From Wenxinia saemankumensis (GTDB lineage Bacteria; Pseudomonadota; Alphaproteobacteria; Rhodobacterales; Rhodobacteraceae), in assembly GCF_900141735.1 (NCBI RefSeq), contig NZ_FQYO01000007.1, forward strand, positions 62,001 to 126,000: a DNA stretch of 64,000 nt, written 5' to 3'. The position numbers were made by a program, and so were the translations under genes. Position 1 is the stretch's first letter. Each line of letters opens with the position of its first letter. Shown here one piece after another: positions 42,287 through 51,427 of the stretch. The notes beneath the pieces are model-generated. The model saw nothing but the letters and a program-made list of their open reading frames with translations. It searched no databases and was not told where the DNA came from.

Positions 42287-43281
42287 GCCGGGACCTCCGG
42301 CTCCGTCAGGCGCGCGGCCTCCACCCGCAGGCGGGGCAGCTCGCGGCACAGGTCCGACAGGCGCATCCGGGGCGCGCGCAGCGCGGGATCGGCTGTCTCG
42401 CGCGCCGCCCAGAGCGGACCGTAGGCCCGCTGGTCCCGCCCCGCCCGCAGCTCGGCCGAGGTCCGGGCCCGCCGCAGCAGCACCTCCACCGGCATCAGCA
42501 TCTCGTCCACCCATGGGTCCTCCTCCGTGATGCGGCGGCGCAGCGCCCCGGCCATGCCGCCGTCCGCCCGGCCGTCTAGCCGGCACGACGTCGTGACCCG
42601 CACCCGCCAGGAATGGCGCACCCGCAGGCCGGCGGCACCGGCGGCGCGGACGAAGGCGCGGTCCTCCCCGGTGGCCAGCAGCGGCATCTCGATCAGGTCC
42701 AGCACACCGCGCCGGAAGGCGAGGCTGGCCCCCGCCGCGTTCAGATGGGCGGGATGGGGATCGTGCGGAACCGGGTCGATCAGGGCCCCGATCCGGCGGG
42801 ACAGCGCCTCGTATTCGCCCTCGACCCGGCCCTTGCCGGCGATGACGGGGGGCAGGGCGGCCGCCTCCTCCGGGTCGGGGAGGATCGTGCCGCAGATCAC
42901 GTCGGCCCGGTCCAGCTCGAAGAGGTTCGCGCGGACCCAGTCCGGCGCGACGCGGCTGTCGGCGTCGGTCGTCATGACGGCCCCGCCCGGGGCGAGCCGG
43001 TCCAGCGCCGCCCGGATCGCGAGCCGCCTTGCCCAGCCGACGCCCCCGCCGGCGGGGGGAAAGCGCTGCTCCAGCACCAGCCCCGGGCAGCCCAGGGCCG
43101 AGAGCCGGTCCCGGGCGATGTCGGCCGTCGCGTCCGCCGCGCCGTTCACCATGACGACCACCCCGCCCCGTCCCTCCAGCGCCGCGGCTACGGAGTCGAG
43201 GCATGCGCCGATGCGCTCGGCCTCGTCCCGGGCGGGGATCGTCACGGCGACGGTCCAGGGACAAGGCGCCGCGCCCCTCAT
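42283..43281 (-). CDS. Family 2 glycosyltransferase
   Basis: A 332-aa GT-A fold enzyme: VAVTIPARDEAERIGACLDS at the N-terminus, the metal motif TTDADSRVAPDWV (DxD) near residue 105, and HLNAAGASLAFRR with a following GEDRAF acceptor/catalytic region. There is no membrane helix. It should add a sugar from a nucleotide-sugar donor. ATGA overlaps on both sides couple it to the GT4 gene and the acyl-CoA dehydrogenase. Confidence 0.85.
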   Translation of the reverse strand: MRGAAPCPWTVAVTIPARDEAERIGACLDSVAAALEGRGGVVVMVNGAADATADIARDRLSALGCPGLVLEQRFPPAGGGVGWARRLAIRAALDRLAPGGAVMTTDADSRVAPDWVRANLFELDRADVICGTILPDPEEAAALPPVIAGKGRVEGEYEALSRRIGALIDPVPHDPHPAHLNAAGASLAFRRGVLDLIEMPLLATGEDRAFVRAAGAAGLRVRHSWRVRVTTSCRLDGRADGGMAGALRRRITEEDPWVDEMLMPVEVLLRRARTSAELRAGRDQRAYGPLWAARETADPALRAPRMRLSDLCRELPRLRVEAARLTEPEVPA

Positions 43282-44324
43282 TCGGCGGCCGCCATCGCCG
43301 GCCGGGCGCCGAGGCCCAGACGATCCAGCCAGGCCAGCCGGACCCGCGAGAGGCGGAACTCGTCACGCCCCGCGACATCCGGCGGATGGTCCCGCCACGC
43401 GCGAAGCCGCTCCAGGATCTGCGCCGGGTCGCGCACGTCGACCAGCTGCGACGGATCGCTCGCCACGGCATCGTTCGCGCCGAGACGGCGATGCAGCAGG
43501 GCCGGGCAGCCGAGCGCGTTCGCCTCGGCCACGACGAGGCCGAAGGTCTCGGCGAACATCGTCTGCGGATAGAAGAGGCAGAGCGCGCGGCGCATCAGGG
43601 CGTGCAGCCGCGGCGGCTCCAGCCGGCCCAGCATCTCCACCCCGTCCGGGACCGGCCCGGTCCGCCAGCGCAGGTAGCCCGGATCCGCCACCGCGAGCCG
43701 CAGGTCCGGCAACTCGGCCCGCGCCGCGGCGAAGGCGGTAAAGACCTGGTCCAGCCCCTTGTGCGGCGAGGAGGCGAAGAGCAGCAGGTCCGGGTCGCGC
43801 GGCGTGGCGTCGGGGACGAGGTCGTCGGGAATGGGATTGGGCACGACGTCGATCCGCGGCGTCGGCGCCCCCGCCCGGCGGACCAGATGGTCGGCCAGCG
43901 CAGCCGAGACGCAGACCACCCCGATGCCCGCCTGCGCGAGCGCCGGCCCCATGCCGCGATTGTGGCGGCCGGGAAAGACGTGAAGCCAGACCGCGATCTC
44001 CGCCTCGGGGTGGAGACGCCGCAGCTTCAGCGCGACCTTCCACGAATTGATGACGACGATGCGGGCCGGATCGCCCGGCAGGGGCCGCGCAAGGTCGAGC
44101 GGGGCGAAACGGACGGGGCCCCGCCGGTCGGTGTCCTGCCGGGCCGCCTGCCGGACGTCGACCTCGATGCCGAGCGCCATGACGACGGCGATCACCGTCG
44201 CCTCGGTCCCGCCGAGGCCGATCAGGCTGTCGTTCCGGTCGGAATAGGGGTGCGGCGCCAACGTGTCGACGATGGCCAGGGGGACCTGCCCTGCAGGGTG
44301 TCGCCTCTCGATCGGGGCCGCCAT
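43278..44324 (-). CDS. Family 4 glycosyltransferase (glycosyl transferase group 1)
   Basis: A 348-aa GT-B fold enzyme with an N-terminal acceptor domain (APHPYSDRNDSLIGLGGTEA) and C-terminal nucleotide-sugar domain (LLFASSPHKGLDQVFTAF, then ETFGLVVAEANALGCPAL, the EX7E motif). It is first in the five-gene cluster. AAAGGA lies six bases before ATG 44324, and an EcfG-type promoter is at 44470-44494. The donor sugar and acceptor are unknown. Confidence 0.85.
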   Translation of the reverse strand: MAAPIERRHPAGQVPLAIVDTLAPHPYSDRNDSLIGLGGTEATVIAVVMALGIEVDVRQAARQDTDRRGPVRFAPLDLARPLPGDPARIVVINSWKVALKLRRLHPEAEIAVWLHVFPGRHNRGMGPALAQAGIGVVCVSAALADHLVRRAGAPTPRIDVVPNPIPDDLVPDATPRDPDLLLFASSPHKGLDQVFTAFAAARAELPDLRLAVADPGYLRWRTGPVPDGVEMLGRLEPPRLHALMRRALCLFYPQTMFAETFGLVVAEANALGCPALLHRRLGANDAVASDPSQLVDVRDPAQILERLRAWRDHPPDVAGRDEFRLSRVRLAWLDRLGLGARPAMAAAE

Positions 44325-44469
44325 CTCGTGTCCTTTTCGCCTATCACGACCCGGCCGTCTCGCCGGGCCGCGCGGATCGGTCGGCGGGGGCGGGGGCCGC
44401 ATCGCCCCGGCCCCCGCCGTGGTCGGAATGTCCCGCGGCGGCGGCGTTCCCAAGGCAGGGCTGGCCCCC

Positions 44470-44494
44470 AACAAGCCGGGAGGTCCGATGTTCC
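44470..44494 (-). promoter_or_regulatory. EcfG-type promoter of the glycosyltransferase cluster: GGAAC-N16-TGTT
   Basis: On the minus strand GGAACATC begins at 44494 and TGTT ends at 44470 after 16 bases. The leader to ATG 44324 would be about 140 bases. Confidence 0.65.
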
Positions 44495-44532
44495 CGGCGG
44501 GGGAGGCCGTCGAGCGTCGCGGGAAAGCGTCC

Positions 44533-45360
44533 CTACATCTGTTCCTTCTGGGCGCCGGACCCCTCGCGCGCCTTGCCGAGATCGGGCTTCTGGCCCTGCG
44601 GCTCGGGCTTCTCCTTCGCCATGTAGGTGCCGCGGCCGTCCATCGTCGGCCCGCCATTCGTCCACACGCCCTGGGGCGTCGGCTCGTCGAGCGAGGTGTT
44701 GAGGAAGTAGTAGCTGTGCTCCATCGCCTCGTGACTCTCGGGCGTGGAATTGGGGATCGGGGTGCAGGCCTCGATCCCGCCCAGCTCCTCGATCACGGCC
44801 ATCCATTGCTGCTGGTGCATCGTGTCGCGGGCGATCAGGAAGGACAGCATGTCCTTCATCCCGGCATCGTCGGTCATGTTGTAGAGCCGGCTGGCCAGAA
44901 CCCGGCCCGACGATTCCGCCATCGCGTTGGCCAGCATGTCGGCGGCGATGTTGCCGGTGGCGTAGACATGGCTCATGTCGAAGGGCACGCCGTTCGAGTT
45001 CACGGGCATCGCCGACAGGCCCGAGGACAGGACGTGGCGTGGGTTCATCCCGCCCATGATCGCGCCGACGACGCTGTCCTGCGCCGCCGCCTCCTGCTGG
45101 CTCAGCGGCGCGGTCTGCAGGTTGAGCGCGACGGCATGGCCGAGGAACTCGATATGGCTCAGCTCCTCGGTCGCGGTCATCATCAGCATGTCGCGGAACT
45201 TGCTGTCGCCGCGCGCGCCCATCGCCTGGAAGAGATACTGCATCGCGACGCGGATCTCGCCCTCGACGCCGCCGATCGCCTGCTGGAGGTATTTCGCGAA
45301 GACTGGATCGGGCGTGTCGACCCGGACTTCGTATTGCAGCTTGCTGGAATGGTGGAACAT
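44533..45360 (-). CDS. Manganese catalase family protein
   Basis: A 275-aa di-manganese catalase that breaks hydrogen peroxide to water and oxygen. The ligands all align with known enzymes: Glu35 (GVEGEIRVAM), Glu66 and His69 (TATEELSHIEF), Glu149 (NAMAESSGR) and His182 (IARDTMHQQQW). The C-terminus is a Gln/Lys-rich tail. AAAGGG precedes ATG 45360; the extension to 45414 has no signal. No EcfG-type site was found upstream; the 217-base space to the Crp/Fnr gene contains an AT-rich island around 45522-45548 that may hold its promoter or a regulator site. Confidence 0.9.
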   Translation of the reverse strand: MFHHSSKLQYEVRVDTPDPVFAKYLQQAIGGVEGEIRVAMQYLFQAMGARGDSKFRDMLMMTATEELSHIEFLGHAVALNLQTAPLSQQEAAAQDSVVGAIMGGMNPRHVLSSGLSAMPVNSNGVPFDMSHVYATGNIAADMLANAMAESSGRVLASRLYNMTDDAGMKDMLSFLIARDTMHQQQWMAVIEELGGIEACTPIPNSTPESHEAMEHSYYFLNTSLDEPTPQGVWTNGGPTMDGRGTYMAKEKPEPQGQKPDLGKAREGSGAQKEQM

Positions 45361-45577
45361 CGGTCTGGACCCTTTGCTGAAAGGCGCCCGCGCCCCACCC
45401 GGCGGAACCGGCACGGGACATGCCGGGCCGCAGGGGGGGACGTGCGGGTCATCTGCACGCGCGCCGGCGGGCCGGTCGGTCCCCGGGCGCAGGGGTCAGG
45501 TAGAGGCCGCCGGGGGTCCGGACACAAAAGTTAACAAATGTAAAGCCCGGCGTGAGGTCGGCCGGCCGGCCGGGCGG

Positions 45578-46303
45578 TCACGCAGGCAAATCGCCCAGCT
45601 CGAGATAGGCCGGGTCGAAGCCGCAGATCCGGGCGAGACGGTCCGGATCGGGCAGGTGGATCCGTCCGTTCTGCCAGGTCAGCAGACCTTCCTCGCGCAG
45701 GTCGCGGATTGCGCGGTTCATGTGGACGGCGGAATAGCCGAGGATCTCCGCCAGCGTGCGCTGGTCGAAGGGCACGTCGAACGCCTCCGGCGCCGGTCCG
45801 GTCCCCGTCGATATCCGCGCCCGCAATTCGCAGAAGAAATGCCCGGTCCGTCGTGCCGCGGGCAGGGCGCTGCGGACCGCGATCCAGACCCTGTGGATCT
45901 TGGCGTCGATCAGCGTGGCGAGCCAGAGGTGCCGGGCGAGGGTCGGATGGCTCTCGGTCAGGGCGCGCAGCGCCTCGGCCGGAACGAACTCGACTTCGGC
46001 GGGGCCGATGGTCGTCACGTCGTGGTCCAGATGGTGCAGAAGGGCCGCGTGCAGGTCGAGGAACTCCCCCGTGACCTGGATCGCCGAGACGACGGGCCGG
46101 CGCCCCGGGATCCGGTGCTGGCGCATCGTCATGCCCCGGACGAGCAGGCAGCTTTCATCGGGCGCCGGGCCGGCCTCGATCAGCCGGGTCGCGGGCCCGA
46201 TCCGCACCGGGCGGGAGGGCAGGGCGGCGAGCGCCGCGCGATCCCTGTCCGACACGGGTCCGCGGCGGGCGAGGTCGCGGGCGAGCAGTTCGTGAGCTTG
46301 CAT
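45578..46303 (-). CDS. Crp/Fnr-family transcriptional regulator
   Basis: A 241-aa protein with an N-terminal cyclic-nucleotide-binding-like beta barrel (about 20-140) and a C-terminal HTH (RTLAEILGYSAVHMNRAIRD). No Fnr-type N-terminal cysteine cluster is present, and the cNMP phosphate-cassette arginine is not obvious, so the signal is unknown. No Shine-Dalgarno precedes ATG 46303. It is on the same strand as, and directly upstream of, the manganese catalase and may regulate it. Confidence 0.8.
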   Translation of the reverse strand: MQAHELLARDLARRGPVSDRDRAALAALPSRPVRIGPATRLIEAGPAPDESCLLVRGMTMRQHRIPGRRPVVSAIQVTGEFLDLHAALLHHLDHDVTTIGPAEVEFVPAEALRALTESHPTLARHLWLATLIDAKIHRVWIAVRSALPAARRTGHFFCELRARISTGTGPAPEAFDVPFDQRTLAEILGYSAVHMNRAIRDLREEGLLTWQNGRIHLPDPDRLARICGFDPAYLELGDLPA

Positions 46304-46635
46304 GACATCTGCGTATTGGCAAAGCCGGAACCCGGCAAGCCGGGTTCGGGCCCGATCCGAAAGTTGCGGAACAGCTTCGCGGCGGCGCGCCCGTCCGTCC
46401 CCCCTGGGGGGCCTCCGGCCAGACGGGGCGGTCGGTCCCCGGGTCGTCGCCCGCCCGAAGGTCCGTCGCCTGGAGGAGCGGCGCCGCCCCGGGGGCGGCG
46501 GACCGGGCCGGATCCGGGCCGGATCCGGGGCGGGTCCGGGGCGGGTGCCCCCGCGAGGCAAAGGGGCGGGTCACGTGGTCCCGGGCGGCCGGTGGAGCGG
46601 CGCCCGCGCGGCGCCGCTCCCGTCGATCCCGGACC
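46304..46635. other. Intergenic stretch with short tandem repeats
   Basis: No gene is seen. It contains four 11-base tandem units at 46505-46548 and a run of GC-rich sequence between the esterase-like gene end and the Crp/Fnr start. The promoter of the Crp/Fnr gene must lie here but is not recognisable. Confidence 0.45.
46505..46548. repeat. Four tandem 11-base repeats
   Basis: GGGCCGGATCC occurs twice in perfect tandem, followed by two related units GGGGCGGGTCC and GGGGCGGGTGC. The function is unknown; it may be replication slippage or a variable spacer. Confidence 0.7.
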
Positions 46636-48780
46636 CTAGAGCGACAGACGGAAGAACAGCGTCTCGCCGGAGCTGTCGTCGACACCGTCGTTGTCGGTCA
46701 CCACGTAGGCCGTGCCGTCCGCGCTGAAGGCCATGCCCTCGACCTTGTCCACCGCGTAGCCGCCGGTGGCGGTCAGGTCGGGCAGCAGGTCGCGGACGAT
46801 CTCCTTCTCCACCACCGGCAACTCGCCGCCGAGCGGGGCGGGGGTGACGCCGTCGAGGGACACGCGAGTGATCAGCTTCACCCGCGCCGCCGCGCCGATC
46901 TGGTTGTCGCGCTCGATGAGGTAGAGGGCGCCGTCATGGGCGACGATCTCGGAGAGGCCGATCCAGCCGGTCTCGGTGGCTTCGAGCGGGTAGGCGACGG
47001 CGGTCCACTCGCCGGTCTCCGGCGCGTAGTTCAGCAGCTTCACGGTGCCGTCCTCGTCGTCCGCCCAGGCGCGCTGGACGGCCATCCAGAGCGTGCCGTC
47101 CTCGGCCAGCGTGATGCCCTCGAGACCGTTGGTCGTCGCGCCCGCCACCAGGTCCGCCGGCAGGTCCACCGTCTCGATGATCGCGCCGTCGGCGCCGACA
47201 TGCCAGATCACCTGGGGGCGGCCGTTCTCGGCGTGGCCCTCGTTGGCGATCCAGAACCCGCCCGCCCCGTCGGAGGTGATCCCCTCCATGTCGATGCCCT
47301 CGGGCGCCGCTCCGTCCAGCGTGACGGGCGTGGCCGACACGATACGGGCCGGCTCGGCGGACGGATCGATGGCGAAGAGCGTGGGAGAGCCGGCATAGAA
47401 GCTGTCGTTCACCGCGTAGAGCATCCCGTCCTCGCCCGCCGCGAGGCCGGAGAGGGCGCCCCAGCCGATCAGCTCGTCCGCACCGGCGGAGGTCAGCATG
47501 GGATAGGAGGGCGCGCCCTGTCCGTAGTCGAACAGCAACACATGCGCCCGGGCGCCGCCATCGGCGCCGAGGTCGGTCTCGTTGGCCGAGATCAGGAGGT
47601 TCCGCTCGGGGATCGCCACGTAGCCCTCGGGGCCGATGCCGGAGGGCAGGATCTGCGTCAGCACGGGATCGGCCGGATCCGTCACGTCGTAGACCCCGAC
47701 GGCCGAGCCGCGCTCGGACCCGACGAACACCATCGGCACGCCGCCGAAGGTCGCGACCTCGATCGACTCTGGCTCGACGCCCTTGTTCTCGGACCGGCCC
47801 TCCGGGTAGTGGCCGATCTCGACCAGCGCATGCTCGAACGTGTTGCCGGAGTCCCAGACGACGGTGCCGTCCTGGGCGAAGATCGTCCAGCCGCGGCTGC
47901 CGCCGTCCATGTCGCCCTCGTTGGCGGTGGCGAAGTGGTCGGCGTCGATCCAGCCCACGGCGTCGGGCTCGCGCACCACGCCGGCGAGACCTTCGGTGAA
48001 GGACAGGGCGTCGTCCTCGGTCGCGTCGACGCCCTCGAGATCGACCGCCCCGGCGGAGAAGCTGGAGAGGATGTCGCCCTCCGGCGAGACGACCACGATC
48101 CAGTTGTTCTCCTGCAGGGTCAGCACGATCTCGCCTTCGGCGTTGATGTCGACGAATTCGGGCTCGGGATCCTCGGGGGCGATGTCGGCGAGGCCGGTGA
48201 GGTCGACCTGCACGATGCCCGCGCAATCGGGGGTGCCGCCATCGACGGGCACGATGGAGAGCCAGCCGGCCGGAAGCTGACCGACCCGGCCGTCGTCCAG
48301 GTCCTCGTCCCGTTCGTTCTCGATCGCGACGGCGACGAAGCTGCCGTCCGGCGCCGCGGCGACGCTGTCGGGCTGGCCGCCGAGGTCGCAGGAATAGGCC
48401 TCGACCCGGGTCTGCAGGTCGATGACGGCAAGGCGGCCGGACGGGGCCGTGTAGCTCTCGGAGGTGTTGACGCCGACGAAGGCGGCGGTGTCGATCACCG
48501 CGACCGCGGTTGGCTCGCCGCCGAGGTCGAGCTCGCCGGCGGGCTGCGGGTTCGCGGGATCGGCGATGTCGATCATGCCGATGACGCCCGCGGGGCTGTT
48601 GGAATAGACCAGCGTCATGCCGTCGCCCGTGGCGTCGATGATCTCGGCCGAGGTTTCTTCGGCCTCGCCGTTCGCGGCGACCGGAAAGCTCGCGATCCGG
48701 TTGAAGGACATGTCCTGGGCCGAGGCCGTGCCGGCGACGAGCGCGAGCAGCGAAACGAGCGGAAGGGTGGGTCTGTGCAT
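46636..48780 (-). CDS. Secreted esterase-like/phytase-like beta-propeller protein
   Basis: A 714-aa protein with signal peptide MHRPTLPLVSLLALVAGTAS. The first 430 residues form a propeller resembling choice-of-anchor/YVTN-type repeats (EPTAVAVIDTAAFVGVNTSE). The C-terminal 280 residues match the esterase-like activity of phytase family (EGIDMEGITSDGAGGFWIAN, TNGLEGITLAEDGTLWMAVQ, YAVDKVEGMAFSADGTAYVV). It is acidic, periplasmic or secreted, with likely calcium sites. The substrate could be a phosphoester. GGGGGAA precedes ATG 48780. It is divergent to the ugp-like importer, which fits phosphoester scavenging (inference). Confidence 0.75.
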   Translation of the reverse strand: MHRPTLPLVSLLALVAGTASAQDMSFNRIASFPVAANGEAEETSAEIIDATGDGMTLVYSNSPAGVIGMIDIADPANPQPAGELDLGGEPTAVAVIDTAAFVGVNTSESYTAPSGRLAVIDLQTRVEAYSCDLGGQPDSVAAAPDGSFVAVAIENERDEDLDDGRVGQLPAGWLSIVPVDGGTPDCAGIVQVDLTGLADIAPEDPEPEFVDINAEGEIVLTLQENNWIVVVSPEGDILSSFSAGAVDLEGVDATEDDALSFTEGLAGVVREPDAVGWIDADHFATANEGDMDGGSRGWTIFAQDGTVVWDSGNTFEHALVEIGHYPEGRSENKGVEPESIEVATFGGVPMVFVGSERGSAVGVYDVTDPADPVLTQILPSGIGPEGYVAIPERNLLISANETDLGADGGARAHVLLFDYGQGAPSYPMLTSAGADELIGWGALSGLAAGEDGMLYAVNDSFYAGSPTLFAIDPSAEPARIVSATPVTLDGAAPEGIDMEGITSDGAGGFWIANEGHAENGRPQVIWHVGADGAIIETVDLPADLVAGATTNGLEGITLAEDGTLWMAVQRAWADDEDGTVKLLNYAPETGEWTAVAYPLEATETGWIGLSEIVAHDGALYLIERDNQIGAAARVKLITRVSLDGVTPAPLGGELPVVEKEIVRDLLPDLTATGGYAVDKVEGMAFSADGTAYVVTDNDGVDDSSGETLFFRLSL

Positions 48781-49119
48781 GGTTCCCCCGGAAGTGATTG
48801 GTGACTTGGCGGAAGCGCCCATCGCACGCGTTTGCGACAGTCGCGCGACAGCCGGTCCTCGCGCGGGGCGCCGTGACGGGGATGGAGGGGGAGGGACCGG
48901 TCCCGACCATCCACCCTCGAGACCCTGGCCGGGGTCTCGGGACGCGATTGTCGTCAAACCGACATCCCCGCTTCACAGACCTGTATCCTACGGTGCCTAG
49001 GGACGCCGCGTGGACGGGGGGGACGTGACCGCGCGGTGAATCCGCATGGCGCAGGCCCTCGTCCGGTCCGCCGGTCCGGCAGATGCCGGGCGCGGCCCGA
49101 ATTGCATCGAGGGGAACAC
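48781..49119. other. Divergent regulatory region without genes
   Basis: The 339 bases between the esterase-like gene and the importer contain one inverted repeat (48918-48939) but no recognisable gene. No consensus sigma-70 promoter with correct spacing was found by eye. Confidence 0.45.
48918..48939. promoter_or_regulatory. Inverted repeat CGAGACCC / GGGTCTCG
   Basis: A perfect 8-base inverted repeat with a six-base centre, in the divergent region between the esterase-like gene and ugpB-like gene. Since neither gene ends here, it is more likely an operator than a terminator. Confidence 0.35.
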
Positions 49120-50427
49120 ATGCAGCGACACTTCATCCTTCCGGCGGCCGCGACCTTCGCGCTGCTCGGCTCCACCGCCATGGCACAGGTCGAGATCACC
49201 TGGTGGCACGGCATGGGCGGCCAGCTCGGCGAGGTCGTCAACGAGATCGCGACCGGCTTCAACGAGAGCCAGGACGAGTACACGATCACCCCGGTCTTCC
49301 GCGGCTCCTACGAAGAGACGCTGACCGCCGCCATCGCCGCCTTCCGCGCGGGCGAGCAGCCCAACGTCGTGCAGGTCTTCGACGCCGGCGCCGCCACCGT
49401 GATCGGCGCGCAGGGCGCCACGATCCCGGTGCAGGACCTGCTGGAGCAGAACGGCGCCGGGTTCGACATCGAGGCCTATATTCCCGGTGTGCGCTACTTC
49501 TACGCCGACACGGACGGCAAGATGATCGGCATGCCGTTCAACTCGTCCTCGCCGGTGCTCTACTACAACGAGACCGCGCTCGAGGAGGCCGGCGTCGAGG
49601 TGCCGCAGACCTACGAGGACTTCGAGCAGATCGCCCCGGCGCTGCGCGATGCGGGCTACATCCCGCTCGTCCAGACGCACCTGCCCTGGGAGATGGTCGA
49701 GAACTTCCACTCGCGCCACGACCTGCCCTTCGCCACCAACGACAACGGCTACGAGGGCGCCGAGGGGACCGAGATCCTGATCGACTCGCCCGAGATGGCG
49801 ATGCACTTCACCAAGCTGAAGGAATGGCTCGATGCCGGGCTGTTCGGCTTCTACGGCACCAGCTGGGACGACAACCAGGCACGCTTCAACGACGGCGAGG
49901 CGGCGATGTATATCGGCTCGTCCGGCGATTTCGGCGGGCTGACGGCGATGGACCTGCCCTTCGAGTTCGGCTCGTCCTTCCTGCCCTACTGGGAGAGCAT
50001 CACGCCCGAGGGCTACCAGACCTTCATCGGCGGCGCCTCGCTCTTCGCGATGTCCGGCCATTCGGAGGAGGAGAACGCCGCCACGGCCGCCTTCTTCGAG
50101 TACCTGACCTCGCCCGAGGTGCAGTACATGTGGCACCGCGAGACCGGCTACGTGCCGATCACCGAGGCCGCCTACGAGATGGCGCGCGAGGACGGCCATT
50201 ACGACCGCTTCCCGGCCGCCGAGACCGCGATCCGCCAGCTGTCGCTGCAATCGGGCGAGAACACCGCCGGCTACCGGATGGGGTTCTACGTGCAGATCCG
50301 CGACGTGATGAACCGCGAGCTGTCGCGCTTCCTGAACGGCGAGACCGACATCGAGGCCGCGCTCGCGACGATCGAGACCGAGGGCAACGAGCTGCTCGGC
50401 CGCTTCTCGCAGACGCTCTCGAACTGA
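49120..50427 (+). CDS. ABC transporter substrate-binding protein, UgpB-like
   Basis: A 435-aa periplasmic protein with signal peptide MQRHFILPAAATFALLGSTA. Features are shared with UgpB: VEITWWHGMGGQLGEVVNEI, the PFNSSSPVLYYNETALEEAG region and MWHRETGYVPITEAAYE. UgpB binds glycerol-3-phosphate and glycerophosphodiesters; the gene order ugpB-A-E-C plus a phosphodiesterase-type enzyme matches the ugp operon. GAGGGGAA precedes ATG 49120. A strong hairpin follows the stop. Confidence 0.9.
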   Translation: MQRHFILPAAATFALLGSTAMAQVEITWWHGMGGQLGEVVNEIATGFNESQDEYTITPVFRGSYEETLTAAIAAFRAGEQPNVVQVFDAGAATVIGAQGATIPVQDLLEQNGAGFDIEAYIPGVRYFYADTDGKMIGMPFNSSSPVLYYNETALEEAGVEVPQTYEDFEQIAPALRDAGYIPLVQTHLPWEMVENFHSRHDLPFATNDNGYEGAEGTEILIDSPEMAMHFTKLKEWLDAGLFGFYGTSWDDNQARFNDGEAAMYIGSSGDFGGLTAMDLPFEFGSSFLPYWESITPEGYQTFIGGASLFAMSGHSEEENAATAAFFEYLTSPEVQYMWHRETGYVPITEAAYEMAREDGHYDRFPAAETAIRQLSLQSGENTAGYRMGFYVQIRDVMNRELSRFLNGETDIEAALATIETEGNELLGRFSQTLSN

Positions 50428-50447
50428 TCCGGGCTGCGTGACCCGGG

Positions 50448-50498
<51 letters not shown>

Positions 50499-50500
50499 AT

Positions 50501-50518
50501 ACCCCGACCCCGACCCCG
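50501..50518 (+). repeat. Three ACCCCG hexamers
   Basis: A second, adjacent hexamer array of three perfect copies, ending just before the AAGGAGAG ribosome site of the first permease. Confidence 0.7.
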
Positions 50519-50531
50519 AAGGAGAGCCGCG

Positions 50532-51413
50532 ATGAAGCGTGCCGCATTCGACCAGAAGTGGTTCCCGGTCCTGCTGCTCCTGCCGCAGCTGAGCATCATC
50601 TGCCTCTTCTTCTACTGGCCGGCCTGGCAGGCGCTGCGCTCGTCCTTCTATCTCGAGGATCCGTTCGGCTTCGGCTCCACCTTCGTGGGCTTCGAGAACT
50701 ACCTGCGCCTCTTCCGCAGCGGCGAATACATGCAGACCGCGTGGTTCACGCTGGTCTTCTCGCTCAGCGTCACCTTCCTCTCGCTCGCCATCGCGCTGCT
50801 GCTGGCGGTGAAGGCGGACGGCGTGCTGCGCGGGGCGAAGACCTACCGCACGCTCCTGATGTGGGTCTATGCCGTGGCGCCGCCCGTCGCGGGCTTCCTG
50901 GCGCTCATCCTGTTCAACCAGCGCTGGGGGCCGCTGACCGAGTTCTTCCGCGCCTTCGGCTGGGACTTCCGGATCCGGCTGGACTATTTCGACACCGCCT
51001 TCGCCATGATCGCCGTGTCGGTGTGGAAGCAGATCCCGGTCAACTTCATCTTCTTCCTCTCGGGGTTGCAGTCGATCCCGAAGGCGGTGCGCGAGGCCGC
51101 GCTGATCGACAACCGCTCGGCCGTGTCGCGGTTCTGGACGGTGACCTTTCCGCTGCTCGCGCCGACCGGCTTCTTCCTGCTGATCATCAACATCACCTAT
51201 TCGCTCTTCGACACGTTCGGCACGATCGACACGATCCTGCGCAACAACCCGGGCGACCAGCCGATCACGCTGACCTACCAGGTCTATCTCGACGGCTTCC
51301 GCGGACAGGACATCGGGGGCTCCTCCGCCCAGTCCGTGGTGCTGATGGTCGTCGTCCTCGCCCTCACCATCGTGCAGTTCCGCATGGTCGAGCGGCGGAT
51401 CCACTACACCTGA
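50532..51413 (+). CDS. ABC transporter permease, UgpA-like
   Basis: A 293-aa inner-membrane permease with about six helices (first WFPVLLLLPQLSIICLFFYW) and EAA loop REAALIDNRSAVSRFWTVTF. AAGGAGAG lies six bases before ATG 50532. With the next permease it forms the channel for the UgpB-like protein. Confidence 0.9.
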   Translation: MKRAAFDQKWFPVLLLLPQLSIICLFFYWPAWQALRSSFYLEDPFGFGSTFVGFENYLRLFRSGEYMQTAWFTLVFSLSVTFLSLAIALLLAVKADGVLRGAKTYRTLLMWVYAVAPPVAGFLALILFNQRWGPLTEFFRAFGWDFRIRLDYFDTAFAMIAVSVWKQIPVNFIFFLSGLQSIPKAVREAALIDNRSAVSRFWTVTFPLLAPTGFFLLIINITYSLFDTFGTIDTILRNNPGDQPITLTYQVYLDGFRGQDIGGSSAQSVVLMVVVLALTIVQFRMVERRIHYT

Positions 51414-51427
51414 AGGGCGCGCGACGC

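Noticed and set aside
45522-45548. AT-rich island before the manganese catalase as a clear Fnr box
   Set aside because: The sequence around GTTAAC lacks the TTGAT-N4-ATCAA pattern; it may be a promoter or site for another Crp-like regulator but cannot be assigned.
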